Below are positions 1 to 8,165 of a stretch of 64,000 nucleotides of DNA, one piece after another. This stretch comes from Microbacterium sp. VKM Ac-2923 (GTDB lineage: Bacteria; Actinomycetota; Actinomycetes; Actinomycetales; Microbacteriaceae), in assembly GCF_022815605.1 (NCBI RefSeq), contig NZ_JALGRP010000002.1, positions 124,001 through 188,000 of the forward strand. Direction: 5' to 3'. The translations under genes were made by a program, and so were the position numbers. Numbering within the stretch: position 1 is the first letter of the stretch; each line of letters begins with the position of its first letter. The notes under the pieces are model-generated. The model was given only the letters and a program-made list of their open reading frames with translations, searched no databases and was not told where the DNA came from.

Positions 1-12
1 GTCGCCGGATTC

Positions 13-55
13 GTCATTTCCGCGCTCCCGCCACAAGTGCTCCCTCGGAAATGAC
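13..55. repeat. Inverted repeat in gene-free window start
   Basis: A perfect 10-bp inverted repeat (GTCATTTCCG at 13-22, CGGAAATGAC at 46-55) surrounds a 23-base loop. Positions 1-342 otherwise contain only arginine-rich open frames with no start signal, and I see no gene there. The repeat could be a transcript-end hairpin or a binding site for a gene left of the window; it has no T-tract. Confidence 0.4.
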
Positions 56-342
56 GGCCGAACGCCCGATGAATAGACCGGGTATCTCACCGCACGGCCG
101 ACTCCGTCGCGCCGGAAGAATAACGGAATTCCTCGTCGATGACGGCTGTTCCGCCACCCGCGGCGGTCAGGGAGCTCCGGCGATGTCGGCCGCGCGGCGA
201 ACGAGCACGTCCCATAGCTGAGGGAATCGCGCGTTTCCGCCGTCTGTCGACCCGGAGGAGGGCGTCCCGGCATGCGGCGACCTGCGCCGGCTCGACGTGG
301 CGACGAGAGTGCATCGGCAACTCGGAGCGCGTCGGCGGAACG

Positions 343-384
343 ACTCAGCCCCCTCCCGCACAAGAGTGAGGAAGGGGGCTGAGT
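343..384 (-). terminator. Terminator of tRNA-Lys
   Basis: A perfect 12-bp stem (343-354 pairs with 373-384) lies four bases beyond the encoded CCA end of the minus-strand tRNA-Lys. The stem is GC-rich and lacks a good U-run on the minus strand, so it may act as a processing or factor-assisted end. Its position makes termination the best explanation. Confidence 0.65.
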
Positions 385-387
385 GGG

Positions 388-463
388 TGGTGCACCCCCT
401 GGGACTTGAACCCAGAACCCACTGATTAAGAGTCAGTTGCTCTGCCGATTGAGCTAGAGGTGC
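388..463 (-). tRNA. tRNA-Lys (CTT anticodon)
   Basis: The minus strand folds into a complete cloverleaf. The acceptor GCACCTC pairs with GGGGTGC, the T-arm loop contains TTCAAGT, and the anticodon loop contains CTCTTAA with anticodon CTT. The discriminator is A at 391, and a CCA tail is encoded at 388-390. It is followed at once by a strong hairpin. The divergent hisN-like gene starts about 100 bases away. Confidence 0.97.
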
Positions 464-566
464 GTTCCGTTCGGCCCGAAACTGACGTTCCGAACCGAGG
501 GATTACGTTACCAGGCGTGACGTGAGGGCGCCAAATCGGCCGCGTGTCGACCGATATCCTTGAGCC

Positions 567-1382
567 GTGTCCCCGATCGAAGCGACGCCCCCGACCCTCA
601 CCGACGACCTCGCCCTCGCGCTCCGCCTGGCCGATGCCGCCGACGCCGTGTCGATGCAGCGCTTCGACGCGGCCGACCTCCGCATCGACACCAAACCCGA
701 CCGTACGCACGTGACCGAGGCGGACCTCGCCACCGAACGTGCGATCCGCCGGATCCTGGATGCCGAGCGGCCCGACGACGCGGTCCTGGGCGAGGAGTAC
801 GGCTCCTCCGGCGACACGGCCCGCCGTTGGGTCATCGACCCGATCGACGGGACGCACAACTACATGCGCGGCATCCCGGTGTGGGCGACGCTCATCGCCC
901 TCACCGTCGACGGCGTTCCGCAGGTCGGCGTCGTGAGCCAGCCGGCCATCGACCGCCGATGGTGGGCTGCCGTCGGCCAGGGCGCCTGGACCACCACCGC
1001 GTCGGGCGAGACGCGTGGCATCCGCGTCTCGGCGGTCGATGAGCTCAGTGCGTCGAGCATCAGCTTCCAGAGCATCGAGCAATGGGACGGTGTCGACCTC
1101 CTGCCGACTCTCGAGAGGCTCACGCGCGCGGTCTGGCGCGACCGCGCCTACGGCGATGCCCTGCCCTACATGTGGCTCGCCGAGGGTCGGCTGGAGCTCG
1201 TCGCCGAGTTCGACGTGAAGGAGTACGACATCGCCGCAATCGCCCCCATCGTGCGGGAGGCGGGTGGGCGCTTCACCGCCTTCGACGGCTCGGACCGCCT
1301 GGACGCGGGATCATCGCTCGCAACGAACGGCACCCTGCACGACGATTTCTTCGCTCTCCTGCACGGCGAGGACTCCCGGTGA
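567..1382 (+). CDS. hisN: Inositol monophosphatase-family phosphatase, HisN-like
   Basis: This 271-residue protein belongs to the Mg2+-dependent inositol monophosphatase superfamily. Visible metal-site motifs are GEE at residues 75-77, DPIDGT at 91-96, and the second-metal Asp at about 221 in EYDIAAIAP. Actinobacterial members of this length are usually histidinol-phosphate phosphatases (histidine biosynthesis) or inositol-1-phosphate phosphatases; the sequence favours HisN but substrate cannot be proved by eye. The GTG start at 567 is preceded by TATCCT and exactly 6 nt, which fits a leaderless transcript. The stop overlaps the next gene in a GTGA arrangement, so the two are translationally coupled. 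Confidence 0.8.
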   Translation: MSPIEATPPTLTDDLALALRLADAADAVSMQRFDAADLRIDTKPDRTHVTEADLATERAIRRILDAERPDDAVLGEEYGSSGDTARRWVIDPIDGTHNYMRGIPVWATLIALTVDGVPQVGVVSQPAIDRRWWAAVGQGAWTTTASGETRGIRVSAVDELSASSISFQSIEQWDGVDLLPTLERLTRAVWRDRAYGDALPYMWLAEGRLELVAEFDVKEYDIAAIAPIVREAGGRFTAFDGSDRLDAGSSLATNGTLHDDFFALLHGEDSR

Positions 1383-1951
1383 TCGGCCCGCGTCGGCGTG
1401 CGACCTCCGCTGCGACCGTGGTCATTCTCGCCGTCATCGTGCTCACCGCCTGTACCAGCACCACCCCCGAATCCGCGCCGAGCGTCGCCGCGTCGGCCTC
1501 GGGCCCGGCTGTCGATGCGCCTCCGACGACGGCGACACCCGCGTCGGAGACGCCCGACCCGACGTGCGAGAACATCATTCCTCAGGCGACCGCCGACGAC
1601 TTCAAGAGTCTGGGCTGGGTCTCGCAGCAGGAGCCGTTCCGCCTCGGAGGGACGGCGCTCGACGAGGGCATCCAGTGCAAGTGGGGCGATCAGAGGATCG
1701 CGTCGGACCGCGTGCAGATCTTCGGATGGGCGCCGATCGACGCCGCCACCGCGGCCACCGCTCAGAAGGAGCTCGTCGCCTCCGGCTGGAAAGTCGAGGT
1801 CGACGACAACGGCACCTACGTCACCGAGAACCCGGAATGGCTCGGCGGGCGCGGCGTCGACGGCTACGGCCTGACCTACCTGTTCGGTGACGGCTGGGTG
1901 AAACTGGCCGACACGCGGCAGAGCCTGATCCTCGTCGACGCCCCCCGCTGA
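1379..1951 (+). CDS. Putative lipoprotein
   Basis: The GTG start at 1379 overlaps the TGA of the HisN-like gene, giving 190 residues. The N-terminus has an arginine-rich n-region, a hydrophobic core (VVILAVIVL) and a lipobox ending in LTAC at about residue 25, so the mature protein should be lipid-anchored on the outer face of the membrane. A Ser/Ala/Pro/Thr-rich linker follows to about residue 60. The C-terminal domain has two Cys (TCENI, IQCKW) that could form a disulfide, which resembles the DUF3558-like lipoproteins of actinobacteria. Function is unknown. Confidence 0.8.
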   Translation: MIGPRRRATSAATVVILAVIVLTACTSTTPESAPSVAASASGPAVDAPPTTATPASETPDPTCENIIPQATADDFKSLGWVSQQEPFRLGGTALDEGIQCKWGDQRIASDRVQIFGWAPIDAATAATAQKELVASGWKVEVDDNGTYVTENPEWLGGRGVDGYGLTYLFGDGWVKLADTRQSLILVDAPR

Positions 1952-1981
1952 CCCGTCCGAACGGATGCCGATGACCCGGCG

Positions 1982-2236
1982 TCACCGGTACGGGTTCGCC
2001 GCGGCGGCATCGCGCGCTGCCGCGAAGCCCTCGTCCCACGCGTCGCCGCGCGCTTCGAGCCCGCGCCAGAGCTCGTCGGCCCGCAGGACGCGCTGGGCGA
2101 GGGCGACCCAGTCGCTCCAGCCGGCCTCGACCGGGATGTCGTCGCCACGGCCCACGGCCCGCCAGCGCGCCGCCTCAAGCACCGGTTCGAGGCGAAGGGG
2201 TCCGATGTCGATACGAGAGTTGCGCGGGTCGGGCAT
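1982..2236 (-). CDS. Small conserved-looking hypothetical protein
   Basis: An 84-residue protein, rich in Trp and Arg and without signal peptide or membrane segment. I do not recognise a family. It is judged real because of its start. Reading the minus strand, TAGCGT is followed by exactly 6 nt (CAGGAG) and then ATG, which matches the leaderless promoter layout seen at many genes in this window, and CAGGAG could also serve as a ribosome site. It converges on the upstream lipoprotein gene and is divergent from yaeQ. Confidence 0.65.
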   Translation of the reverse strand: MPDPRNSRIDIGPLRLEPVLEAARWRAVGRGDDIPVEAGWSDWVALAQRVLRADELWRGLEARGDAWDEGFAAARDAAAANPYR

Positions 2237-2376
2237 CTCCTGACGCTAGCCGGTTCACTGATCGCACGGGATTTTCCTGGACCGCCCGTTCGGCAAGAGC
2301 GCCCCCGAGCCTGACACCGCACCGTCCCGCCGCGATCGCGTCGAGCTGCACCGGACGCAGCGTAGGCTCGACCCTC

Positions 2377-2919
2377 GTGGCTATCGGCTCGACCATTCAC
2401 ACCTTCACGGTGCAGCTCTCCGACGTCGATCGCGGCGTGTACGACGAACTGCAGCTTCGTGTCGCCCGGCATCCGTCCGAGACCGCTCCGTACATGTTGA
2501 CGCGCGTGCTCGCCTATTGCCTCGAGTACGAAGAGGGAATCGGCTTCAGCGAGGGCGTCGCCGCCACCGACGAGCCCGCGGTGATGGTCAAGGACATGAC
2601 CGGCGCCCTCGTGGCGTGGATCGAGGTCGGAGCCCCGGATGCCGCGCGCCTGCACACCGGCAGCATGAAGGCCGAGCGGGTCGCCGTCTACACCCACCGC
2701 GATCCCGGGAAGGTGGCCGCGCCCTGGGCGGGCAAGCGCATCCACCGCGCCGACGAGGTGCTCCTGCACAGCTTCGACTCCGGCTTCATCGAGCGGCTCG
2801 CCGAGGGCATCGAACGCCGCAGCACGGCCACCCTGACCCGCACCGACGGGCGCGTGTACCTCGACCTCAACGACGTCTCCGGCGAGAGCGACATCCACAC
2901 CCGCAGCGCCGCGGGCTGA
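2377..2919 (+). CDS. yaeQ: YaeQ family protein
   Basis: This 180-residue protein matches the YaeQ family, whose fold resembles PD-(D/E)XK nucleases though no reaction is established. Family-typical stretches include the N-terminal STIHTFTVQLSDVDRGVYDE, HPSETAPYMLTRVLAYCLEY, the central WIEVGAPD, and the C-terminal VYLDLND. Length fits the family (about 180). The GTG start lies 8 nt after TAGGCT, so a very short leader is likely. Downstream bases 2920-3022 hold no gene. It appears to be a single-gene unit. Confidence 0.9.
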   Translation: MAIGSTIHTFTVQLSDVDRGVYDELQLRVARHPSETAPYMLTRVLAYCLEYEEGIGFSEGVAATDEPAVMVKDMTGALVAWIEVGAPDAARLHTGSMKAERVAVYTHRDPGKVAAPWAGKRIHRADEVLLHSFDSGFIERLAEGIERRSTATLTRTDGRVYLDLNDVSGESDIHTRSAAG

Positions 2920-3022
2920 GCGCGGCCACCGCTGGTGCCGACGGCACCGTCCTCGGGCGGTGGCACTCCGCGAACGGCCCGACGGTCGGGTCGCCCCCGG
3001 TGCGACGGCACGGACGGCCGAA

Positions 3023-3060
3023 CGAAAGAAGCCCCCGCTCTCGCCGAGACGGGCGGGAGC
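3023..3060 (-). terminator. Rho-independent terminator of tmRNA
   Basis: On the minus strand, a 9-bp stem (3052-3060 with 3037-3045, one mismatch) is followed by a G-run and then CTTCTTTCG, a modest U-rich tract. It sits about 40 bases beyond the mature 3' end of ssrA. Confidence 0.7.
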
Positions 3061-3098
3061 AGGGACTTCGTCGTGCAACTCTTCGTGACAACGGCTCG

Positions 3099-3465
3099 TG
3101 GAGCTGGGGGGAATCGAACCCCCGTCCAACGCTGGGTCTCCGCGTTTTCTCCGGGCGCAGTCTGTGCAGACGTTCTGCTCGGCTCCGACCTTTGTCACAG
3201 ACACCTAAGTCGACAAGCCCAGCCTGGGAAAAGTCCCGCGTGACGTCCAGACGCCGTCACGCAGCAAGACCCCTAAATGACGCCAGGATCCGTGGCGGGG
3301 TCGCACACGGTCTGACGGACTATCGGGCTCGCTTAGGCAGCGAGGGCGAAGTCAGTGCGCTTAGCATCGGCACTTATAGTTTTGCGGGGAGCGTTAACGA
3401 GTTAACCCCACATCCTCGGCCCGCTTCTCGCGGGTTCGCAGGCGCTGTCGAAACCGATCAGCCCC
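3099..3465 (-). ncRNA. ssrA: Transfer-messenger RNA (tmRNA)
   Basis: The RNA rescues stalled ribosomes by acting first as tRNA-Ala and then as a message that adds a degradation tag. The mature ends pair as GGGGCTG (5', 3459-3465) with CAGCTCC (3', 3100-3106). Discriminator A is at 3099, CCA is not encoded, and a T-arm with TTCGATT lies nearby. The tag frame runs 3371 down to 3333 on the minus strand: resume codon GCC, encoded peptide ADAKRTDFALAA, then TAA. The FALAA ending is close to the usual YALAA or FALAA. Its partner smpB lies about 900 bases away on the same strand. Bases 3466-3613 should hold the promoter; no clear hexamer pair was fixed. Confidence 0.97.
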
Positions 3466-3613
3466 GGGAACTCCGTGAAGGAGCGGCCGTTGTCACGCTG
3501 TTGAGTTGCCACCTCGGGTGCCGAAGCATCCGAGTATCCCAGTCTACAACGGAACACGGCCCGGGGTGATTCCCGCTGACGGTCGCGCGGGGGCCGTCGC
3601 GTAGGCTCACCGC

Positions 3614-4270
3614 ATGAGCGACGTCGTCATCACCGTCCGGGGCGAGAGCAACGCGCGTGTGCGCGCCGAAGAAGCAGCGGTGCGGGTCACCGTCACCACC
3701 GACGGCCCGTCGCGCGGCCCCGTGGTGGAGCGGGCGCAGGAACGGGCGTCGTCCGTGCAGGACGGCCTCGTGGCGCACCTGCGCTCCGGAGAAGTATCGG
3801 AGTGGTCCAGCGCCCGCGTCTCGGTGTGGTCCGACCGGCCCTGGAACAACGAGGGCGTACAGCTCCCCCTGGTGCATCACGCCAGCGTGGAGCTGTCAGC
3901 GACGTTCACCGATGCCGGGGCGCTGTCGTGGTGGCTCGGCGACGTCGCCGAGTCCGACGACGTTCAGGTCACGGCCGTGGAGTGGCGGCTCTCCCCCGAC
4001 ACTCGCGCCCGCGTCGAGCGCGAGGTGGCTGCCGAGGCCGTGCACGTGGCCGTCGAGCGCGCTGCGGCCTACGCGGACGCGCTGAACCTGGCATCCGTCG
4101 CCGCCGTCGAGATCGCGGATGCCGGCCTTCTCGGCACCCGCCCGCAGCCTCCGGCGCCGATGGGCGCCCGCCTGATGGCCGCGAGCGATGCCGGAGGCCC
4201 CTCGTTCAGCCTGCAACCGCCGGAGATCGTGGTGACCTCGGTCGTCGAGGGGCGCTTCCGCGCCGAGTGA
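3614..4270 (+). CDS. SIMPL (DUF541) domain protein
   Basis: A 218-residue protein matching the SIMPL/DUF541 family. It starts with the characteristic DVVITVRGESNARVRAEEA and contains the central LSPDTRARVEREVAAEAVHVA helix region. Most family members are exported or periplasmic, but no signal peptide is visible here, so it may be cytoplasmic. The family role is unclear, with links to oxidative stress and membrane integrity in other bacteria. Start choice is strong: TAGGCT at 3602-3607, then exactly 6 nt, then ATG, implying a leaderless message. It lies between ssrA and smpB but on the opposite strand. Confidence 0.88.
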   Translation: MSDVVITVRGESNARVRAEEAAVRVTVTTDGPSRGPVVERAQERASSVQDGLVAHLRSGEVSEWSSARVSVWSDRPWNNEGVQLPLVHHASVELSATFTDAGALSWWLGDVAESDDVQVTAVEWRLSPDTRARVEREVAAEAVHVAVERAAAYADALNLASVAAVEIADAGLLGTRPQPPAPMGARLMAASDAGGPSFSLQPPEIVVTSVVEGRFRAE

Positions 4271-4341
4271 GCGACGGGGCCTGCGGCCCGCACCGCGGCG
4301 AGCGAAAAGGAGTGGTCCCCGCGCCCGCACGCGATCGGAGG

Positions 4342-4818
4342 TCAGTCTCCCAGGCGGTTCTTGGTACGCATCGCGCGCTCCGCCTCGCGCTTGTCTTCGC
4401 GCTCGCGGATCGTCTGGCGCTTCTCGAACTCGCGCTTGCCCTTGGCGACGGCGATCTCGACCTTCGCGCGACCGTCGAGGAAATACAGACGCAACGGCAC
4501 CAGCGTGTACCCGCCCGCGGAGACCGCGTGCGAGAGCTTGACGATCTCTTCCTTGTGCAGGAGGAGCTTTCGGGTGCGCTTGGCGGAGTGGTTGGTCCAG
4601 TGCCCCTGGGAGTACTCGGGAATGTGCACGGCGTCGAGGAACGCCTGCCCGCCGTCGATGTAGGCGTAGCCGTCGGTCAGATTCGCGCGGCCCTGCCGCA
4701 GCGACTTGACCTCGGTGCCGGTCAGGATCAGACCCGCTTCGTACGTCTTCTCGATGGCGTAGTCGTGACGCGCCTTCTTGTTGGACGCGATGAGCTTCTC
4801 ACCTTGCTCACGAGGCAC
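4342..4818 (-). CDS. smpB: SsrA-binding protein SmpB
   Basis: SmpB binds the tRNA-like domain of tmRNA and delivers it to stalled ribosomes. The 158-residue protein has the full family core: IASNKKARHDYAIEKTYEAG near the N-terminus, LTGTEVKSLRQGRANL, and the basic C-terminal helix with KGKREFEKRQTIRERE that enters the mRNA channel. The GTG start is preceded by a perfect AGGAGGT at 6 nt spacing, one of the few strong Shine-Dalgarno sites in the window. It follows ftsX on the same strand and is read towards ssrA. Confidence 0.98.
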   Translation of the reverse strand: MPREQGEKLIASNKKARHDYAIEKTYEAGLILTGTEVKSLRQGRANLTDGYAYIDGGQAFLDAVHIPEYSQGHWTNHSAKRTRKLLLHKEEIVKLSHAVSAGGYTLVPLRLYFLDGRAKVEIAVAKGKREFEKRQTIREREDKREAERAMRTKNRLGD

Positions 4819-4904
4819 GGTGCCACCTCCTCATGATCATGGGCACACAGAGCCTTACAGACTACCTCACGCGACAGGCCGGCTCCGCACGGGGCGGCGG
4901 ACGA

Positions 4905-5822
4905 TCAGGTGCGCAGCCACCGCCGGATAGCGAAGCTGGCGCTGAGCGCGGCGAGGACCACACCGAGTACGACGATGACCGGGATGACGATGGCGACGTC
5001 GCCGACATCGACCCACGACGTGATGAAGCCGATGCGGTCCCGCAGATACTGATTCACTCCGACGCCCACGATGGCCCAGACCGCGACGCTCGCGAGCGCC
5101 GAGCCCACGAGAGCCGCGATGACACCCTCGACGACGAACGGCGTCTGGATGAAGCGGTTGGACGCACCCACCAGGCGCATGATGCCGAGCTCCCGTCGCC
5201 GGGCGAATGCGGACAGCCGGATCGTCGTGGCGATGAGCAGCACCGCGGCGATCAGCATGAGCGCGGCGATCCCGACGGCGACGTAGGTCGCGACCGTCAG
5301 CGCTTGGAACAGCGGTTCGAGGTACTGCAACTGATCGGTCACCTCTTCGACGCCGGTCTGGCCGCTGAACGCCTCGGTGATGACGTCTGACTGGCGCTGG
5401 TCGACGAGGTTGATGTTGAACGTGGCGTTGAACTGATCGGCCGTCACCACCCCCAGGATCTCCTCCGGCAACTGCTGCTGGGCGTCGGCGAAGACCTCGT
5501 CGCTGGTCTGGAAGGTGTAGTCGCGGATCAGTGGCGCAAGCGCCTCCCCGTCGAGGGTCGCGCGCACCGTGTCGATCTGCTCCTGCGTCGCCGGTTCGCC
5601 CGACGGACAGGTGTCCGTGTTCGACGACGACGCGCACATGAACACCGCCACCTGCGCCCGGTCGGCCCAGTACGACTGCATCTTGCCGATCTGCATCTGC
5701 ATGAGCATCGCCGCACCGACGAAGGTCAGCGAGACGAAGGTGACGAGGATGACCGAGATCACCATCGAGGCGTTGCGTCGCAGGCCCGTGAAAGCCTCCG
5801 ACAGGATGAGCCCGAGTCTCAT
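4905..5822 (-). CDS. ftsX: Cell-division protein FtsX
   Basis: FtsX is the membrane half of the FtsEX complex, which senses divisome state inside the cell and activates peptidoglycan hydrolases outside. The 305-residue protein has a first membrane helix at about 21-43, a large extracytoplasmic loop of about 125 residues, and three C-terminal helices. The loop contains two Cys ([14 protein letters not shown]) likely to form a disulfide. The motif [20 protein letters not shown] is typical of FtsX. Its ATG overlaps the ftsE stop by 4 nt, so the pair is translationally coupled. Confidence 0.97.
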   Translation of the reverse strand: MRLGLILSEAFTGLRRNASMVISVILVTFVSLTFVGAAMLMQMQIGKMQSYWADRAQVAVFMCASSSNTDTCPSGEPATQEQIDTVRATLDGEALAPLIRDYTFQTSDEVFADAQQQLPEEILGVVTADQFNATFNINLVDQRQSDVITEAFSGQTGVEEVTDQLQYLEPLFQALTVATYVAVGIAALMLIAAVLLIATTIRLSAFARRRELGIMRLVGASNRFIQTPFVVEGVIAALVGSALASVAVWAIVGVGVNQYLRDRIGFITSWVDVGDVAIVIPVIVVLGVVLAALSASFAIRRWLRT

Positions 5823-6904
5823 GTCGTGGGCCCCACTTCGTTGCTGCTGTCTGTCTTCTTGCCGAGACCGAGGCGGTCCGCGAGTCCGAGCTCATCGACC
5901 TGGGGCGTCGTGACCGGGATGAACCCGGTGTTCGTCCCCGGCTCACGCGGCTGGCGAGGGGGCTCATCGGTGAGGGCTGGGGCGTCGGGTACCGCCGCAG
6001 AGGCGGAGGCCGCGGCATCCGAGGCCGGTTCCGCGGCCGGCGCGGGCGCGCCATCCGGGATCCGCTCCGCACGCGGCGCGGGCGCGGCGTCGGGTGTCGG
6101 CAGGGGCTGCAGAGGACCGGTGCGACCGGTGACCTCGCGCTGTACCTCGAGCACGGCCGAGAGGGCGGCCACAGCAGCCGCACCCTTCTCGACCTCGGGC
6201 GTCAGACGCGGGATGCTGGCGGTGTCGCCGTAGCCGCCGCCGCGCTCGTCGCGCACCATCTCGCCGCCGCTCAGTTCGATCACGCGACGCTGCATCTGGT
6301 CGACGAAGCCGGCCTCGTGCGTGGCCATGACGACGGTCGTGCCCCCGGCGTTGATGCGGGCGAGCAGCCGCATGATGTCGGTCGACGTGCCCGGGTCGAG
6401 GTTTCCGGTGGGCTCGTCGGCGAGCAGCACCTGGGGGCGGTTCACCAGGGCACGCGCGATAGCGACGCGCTGCTGCTCACCCCCCGACAGTTCGTGCGGC
6501 AGACGCTTCTCTTTGCCGTCGAGGCCGACGAGGGCGAGCACCTCGGGCACCGCCTGCTGGATGAAGCCGCGGGACGAGCCGGTCACCTGCAACGAGAAGG
6601 CGACGTTCTGGAAGACGGTCTTGTTGGGCAGCAGTCGGAAGTCCTGGAAGACCGAGCCGATCTCGCGACGAAAATACGGCACCTTGCGGTTCGACAGCGT
6701 GCGCAGGTCGCGGCCGAGAACGACGACGCGGCCCTCACTGGGCGTCTCCGCCCGCAGGATGAGCTGCAGGCACGACGATTTCCCCGACCCCGACGCGCCC
6801 ACAAGGAAGACGAACTCCCCGCGCTGCACCTCGAAGTCGACGGCGTTCAGGGCGGGCTTCGCGGTGCCGCGATACCGCTTGGTGACGTTCTCGAACCGGA
6901 TCAT
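5819..6904 (-). CDS. ftsE: Cell-division ATP-binding protein FtsE with C-terminal extension
   Basis: FtsE is the ATPase that drives FtsX. The first about 230 residues form a complete ABC domain: Walker [10 protein letters not shown] at about 37-45, signature [14 protein letters not shown], Walker [14 protein letters not shown], and the switch His in ATHEAGF. The protein is 361 residues while FtsE is usually about 230. The extra about 125 residues are Ala/Pro/Glu-rich and probably disordered, with a basic [11 protein letters not shown] end. Such tails occur in some actinobacteria, but their role is not known. TAGGCT lies 9 nt before the ATG. Confidence 0.96.
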   Translation of the reverse strand: MIRFENVTKRYRGTAKPALNAVDFEVQRGEFVFLVGASGSGKSSCLQLILRAETPSEGRVVVLGRDLRTLSNRKVPYFRREIGSVFQDFRLLPNKTVFQNVAFSLQVTGSSRGFIQQAVPEVLALVGLDGKEKRLPHELSGGEQQRVAIARALVNRPQVLLADEPTGNLDPGTSTDIMRLLARINAGGTTVVMATHEAGFVDQMQRRVIELSGGEMVRDERGGGYGDTASIPRLTPEVEKGAAAVAALSAVLEVQREVTGRTGPLQPLPTPDAAPAPRAERIPDGAPAPAAEPASDAAASASAAVPDAPALTDEPPRQPREPGTNTGFIPVTTPQVDELGLADRLGLGKKTDSSNEVGPTT

Positions 6905-6967
6905 GGCTCGATGAGCCTAAGCGCGGGCCCTGAGCAGGCCGTCAGGACGCGCCGTGTCGCGGAACGA

Positions 6968-7012
6968 GAGAACCCCGTGGATGCCGGTGTGCGCGGCATC
7001 CACGGGGTTCTC
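6968..7012 (-). terminator. Strong hairpin after prfB
   Basis: A perfect 19-bp stem (6968-6986 with 6994-7012) and a 7-base loop lie 17 bases beyond the prfB stop. There is no U-run, so termination may be intrinsic but weak, or the hairpin may stabilise the 3' end. It separates prfB from ftsE, which has its own likely promoter. Confidence 0.7.
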
Positions 7013-7029
7013 GTCGGAGGGAGGAGGTG

Positions 7030-8139
7030 TCAGTCGTCGTCTTTGCGCTTGCGCCAGCGGATACCGGCGGCGATGAGTCCATCGAGATCGCCGTCGAAGA
7101 CGACGGCGGGGTTGCCGACCTCGTAGCCGGTGCGGAGGTCCTTCACGAGCTGCTGGCCGTAGAGGAAGTAGGAGCGCATCTGGTCGCCCCAGCTCGCGGT
7201 GATCGTGCCGGCGAGCTCCTTCTTCTTGGCGGCCTCTTCTTCGCGCTTGAGCAGGAGCAGGCGCGTCTGCAGCACGCGCATGGCGGCGGCGCGGTTCTGG
7301 ATCTGCGACTTCTCGTTCTGCATCGACACGACCAGCCCGGTGGGAAGGTGCGTGATGCGCACGGCCGAGTCGGTCGTGTTGACCGACTGACCACCGGGGC
7401 CCGACGAACGGAAGACGTCGACACGGATGTCGCCCTCGGGCACCTCGACCTCGACGGCTTCTTCCATGACGGGGATGACCTCGACCGCGGCGAAGCTGGT
7501 CTGGCGCTTGTCGGCCCCGCCGAAGGGGCTGATGCGCGCGAGGCGGTGCGTGCCGGCCTCGACCGACAGCGTGCCGTAGGCGTAGGGCACATCGACCTCG
7601 AAGGTCGCGGACTTGATGCCGGCGCCCTCGGCGAACGAGGTGTCCATCACCTTCACGGGGTACTTGTGACGCTCGCACCAGCGCAGGTACATGCGCAGCA
7701 GCATCTCGGCGAAGTCGGTGGCGTCGTCGCCACCCGCGCCCGAGCGGATCGTGACGACCGCGGAGCGCGGGTCGTACTCGCCGTCGAGGAGGGTCTGCAC
7801 CTCGAGCTGACCGATCACGTCTTTCAACGAGGCGAGTTCACGACGGGCCTCGTCGGCCGACTCTTCGTCTTCCATCTCGATCGCGAGTCCGACGAGCACC
7901 TCGAGGTCGTCGAGGCGCTGCTCGATCTCGGAGACGCGCTTGAGCTCCGCCTGTCGGTGGCTCAGACGGCTGGTGATCTTCTGAGCGTTGTCGACGTCGT
8001 CCCACAGGTTAGGAGCGCCGGCCTCTTCGCTGAGTCGAGCGATGTCGGCGGTGAGTGCGTCGACGTCGACCACGGCCTGGATATCGGCGAAGGTCGAGCG
8101 CAGCGCCTGGATGTCGGCGGTCAAATCGAGTTCGAGCAT
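7030..8139 (-). CDS. prfB: Peptide chain release factor 2
   Basis: RF2 recognises UGA and UAA stop codons and triggers peptide release. The 369-residue protein has the catalytic GGQ in SSGPGGQSVNTTDSAV and the RF2-specific stop-recognition tripeptide SPF (ARISPFGGAD). The frame is uninterrupted from ATG, so the programmed +1 frameshift that autoregulates prfB in many bacteria is absent. A TAGGCT lies 9 nt before the start on the minus strand. It lies directly upstream of ftsEX, an order often seen in actinobacteria. Confidence 0.98.
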   Translation of the reverse strand: MLELDLTADIQALRSTFADIQAVVDVDALTADIARLSEEAGAPNLWDDVDNAQKITSRLSHRQAELKRVSEIEQRLDDLEVLVGLAIEMEDEESADEARRELASLKDVIGQLEVQTLLDGEYDPRSAVVTIRSGAGGDDATDFAEMLLRMYLRWCERHKYPVKVMDTSFAEGAGIKSATFEVDVPYAYGTLSVEAGTHRLARISPFGGADKRQTSFAAVEVIPVMEEAVEVEVPEGDIRVDVFRSSGPGGQSVNTTDSAVRITHLPTGLVVSMQNEKSQIQNRAAAMRVLQTRLLLLKREEEAAKKKELAGTITASWGDQMRSYFLYGQQLVKDLRTGYEVGNPAVVFDGDLDGLIAAGIRWRKRKDDD

Positions 8140-8165
8140 TTGGTATCGAGCCTATCGTGGAGACG

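Noticed and set aside
139..369. Short plus-strand frame near the window start
   Set aside because: The product is Arg/Ala-rich, it runs through the tRNA-Lys terminator hairpin, and it has no start signal.
388..463. tRNA-Lys as an integration site
   Set aside because: No direct repeat of the tRNA 3' end and no integrase gene were seen within the window.
2517..3569. Long plus-strand frame across yaeQ and tmRNA
   Set aside because: It overlaps yaeQ out of frame and then the structured tmRNA gene, which explains the sequence fully.
8000..8139. Programmed frameshift in prfB
   Set aside because: The frame from ATG runs uninterrupted through the region where the CTTTGA-type slippery stop would occur.
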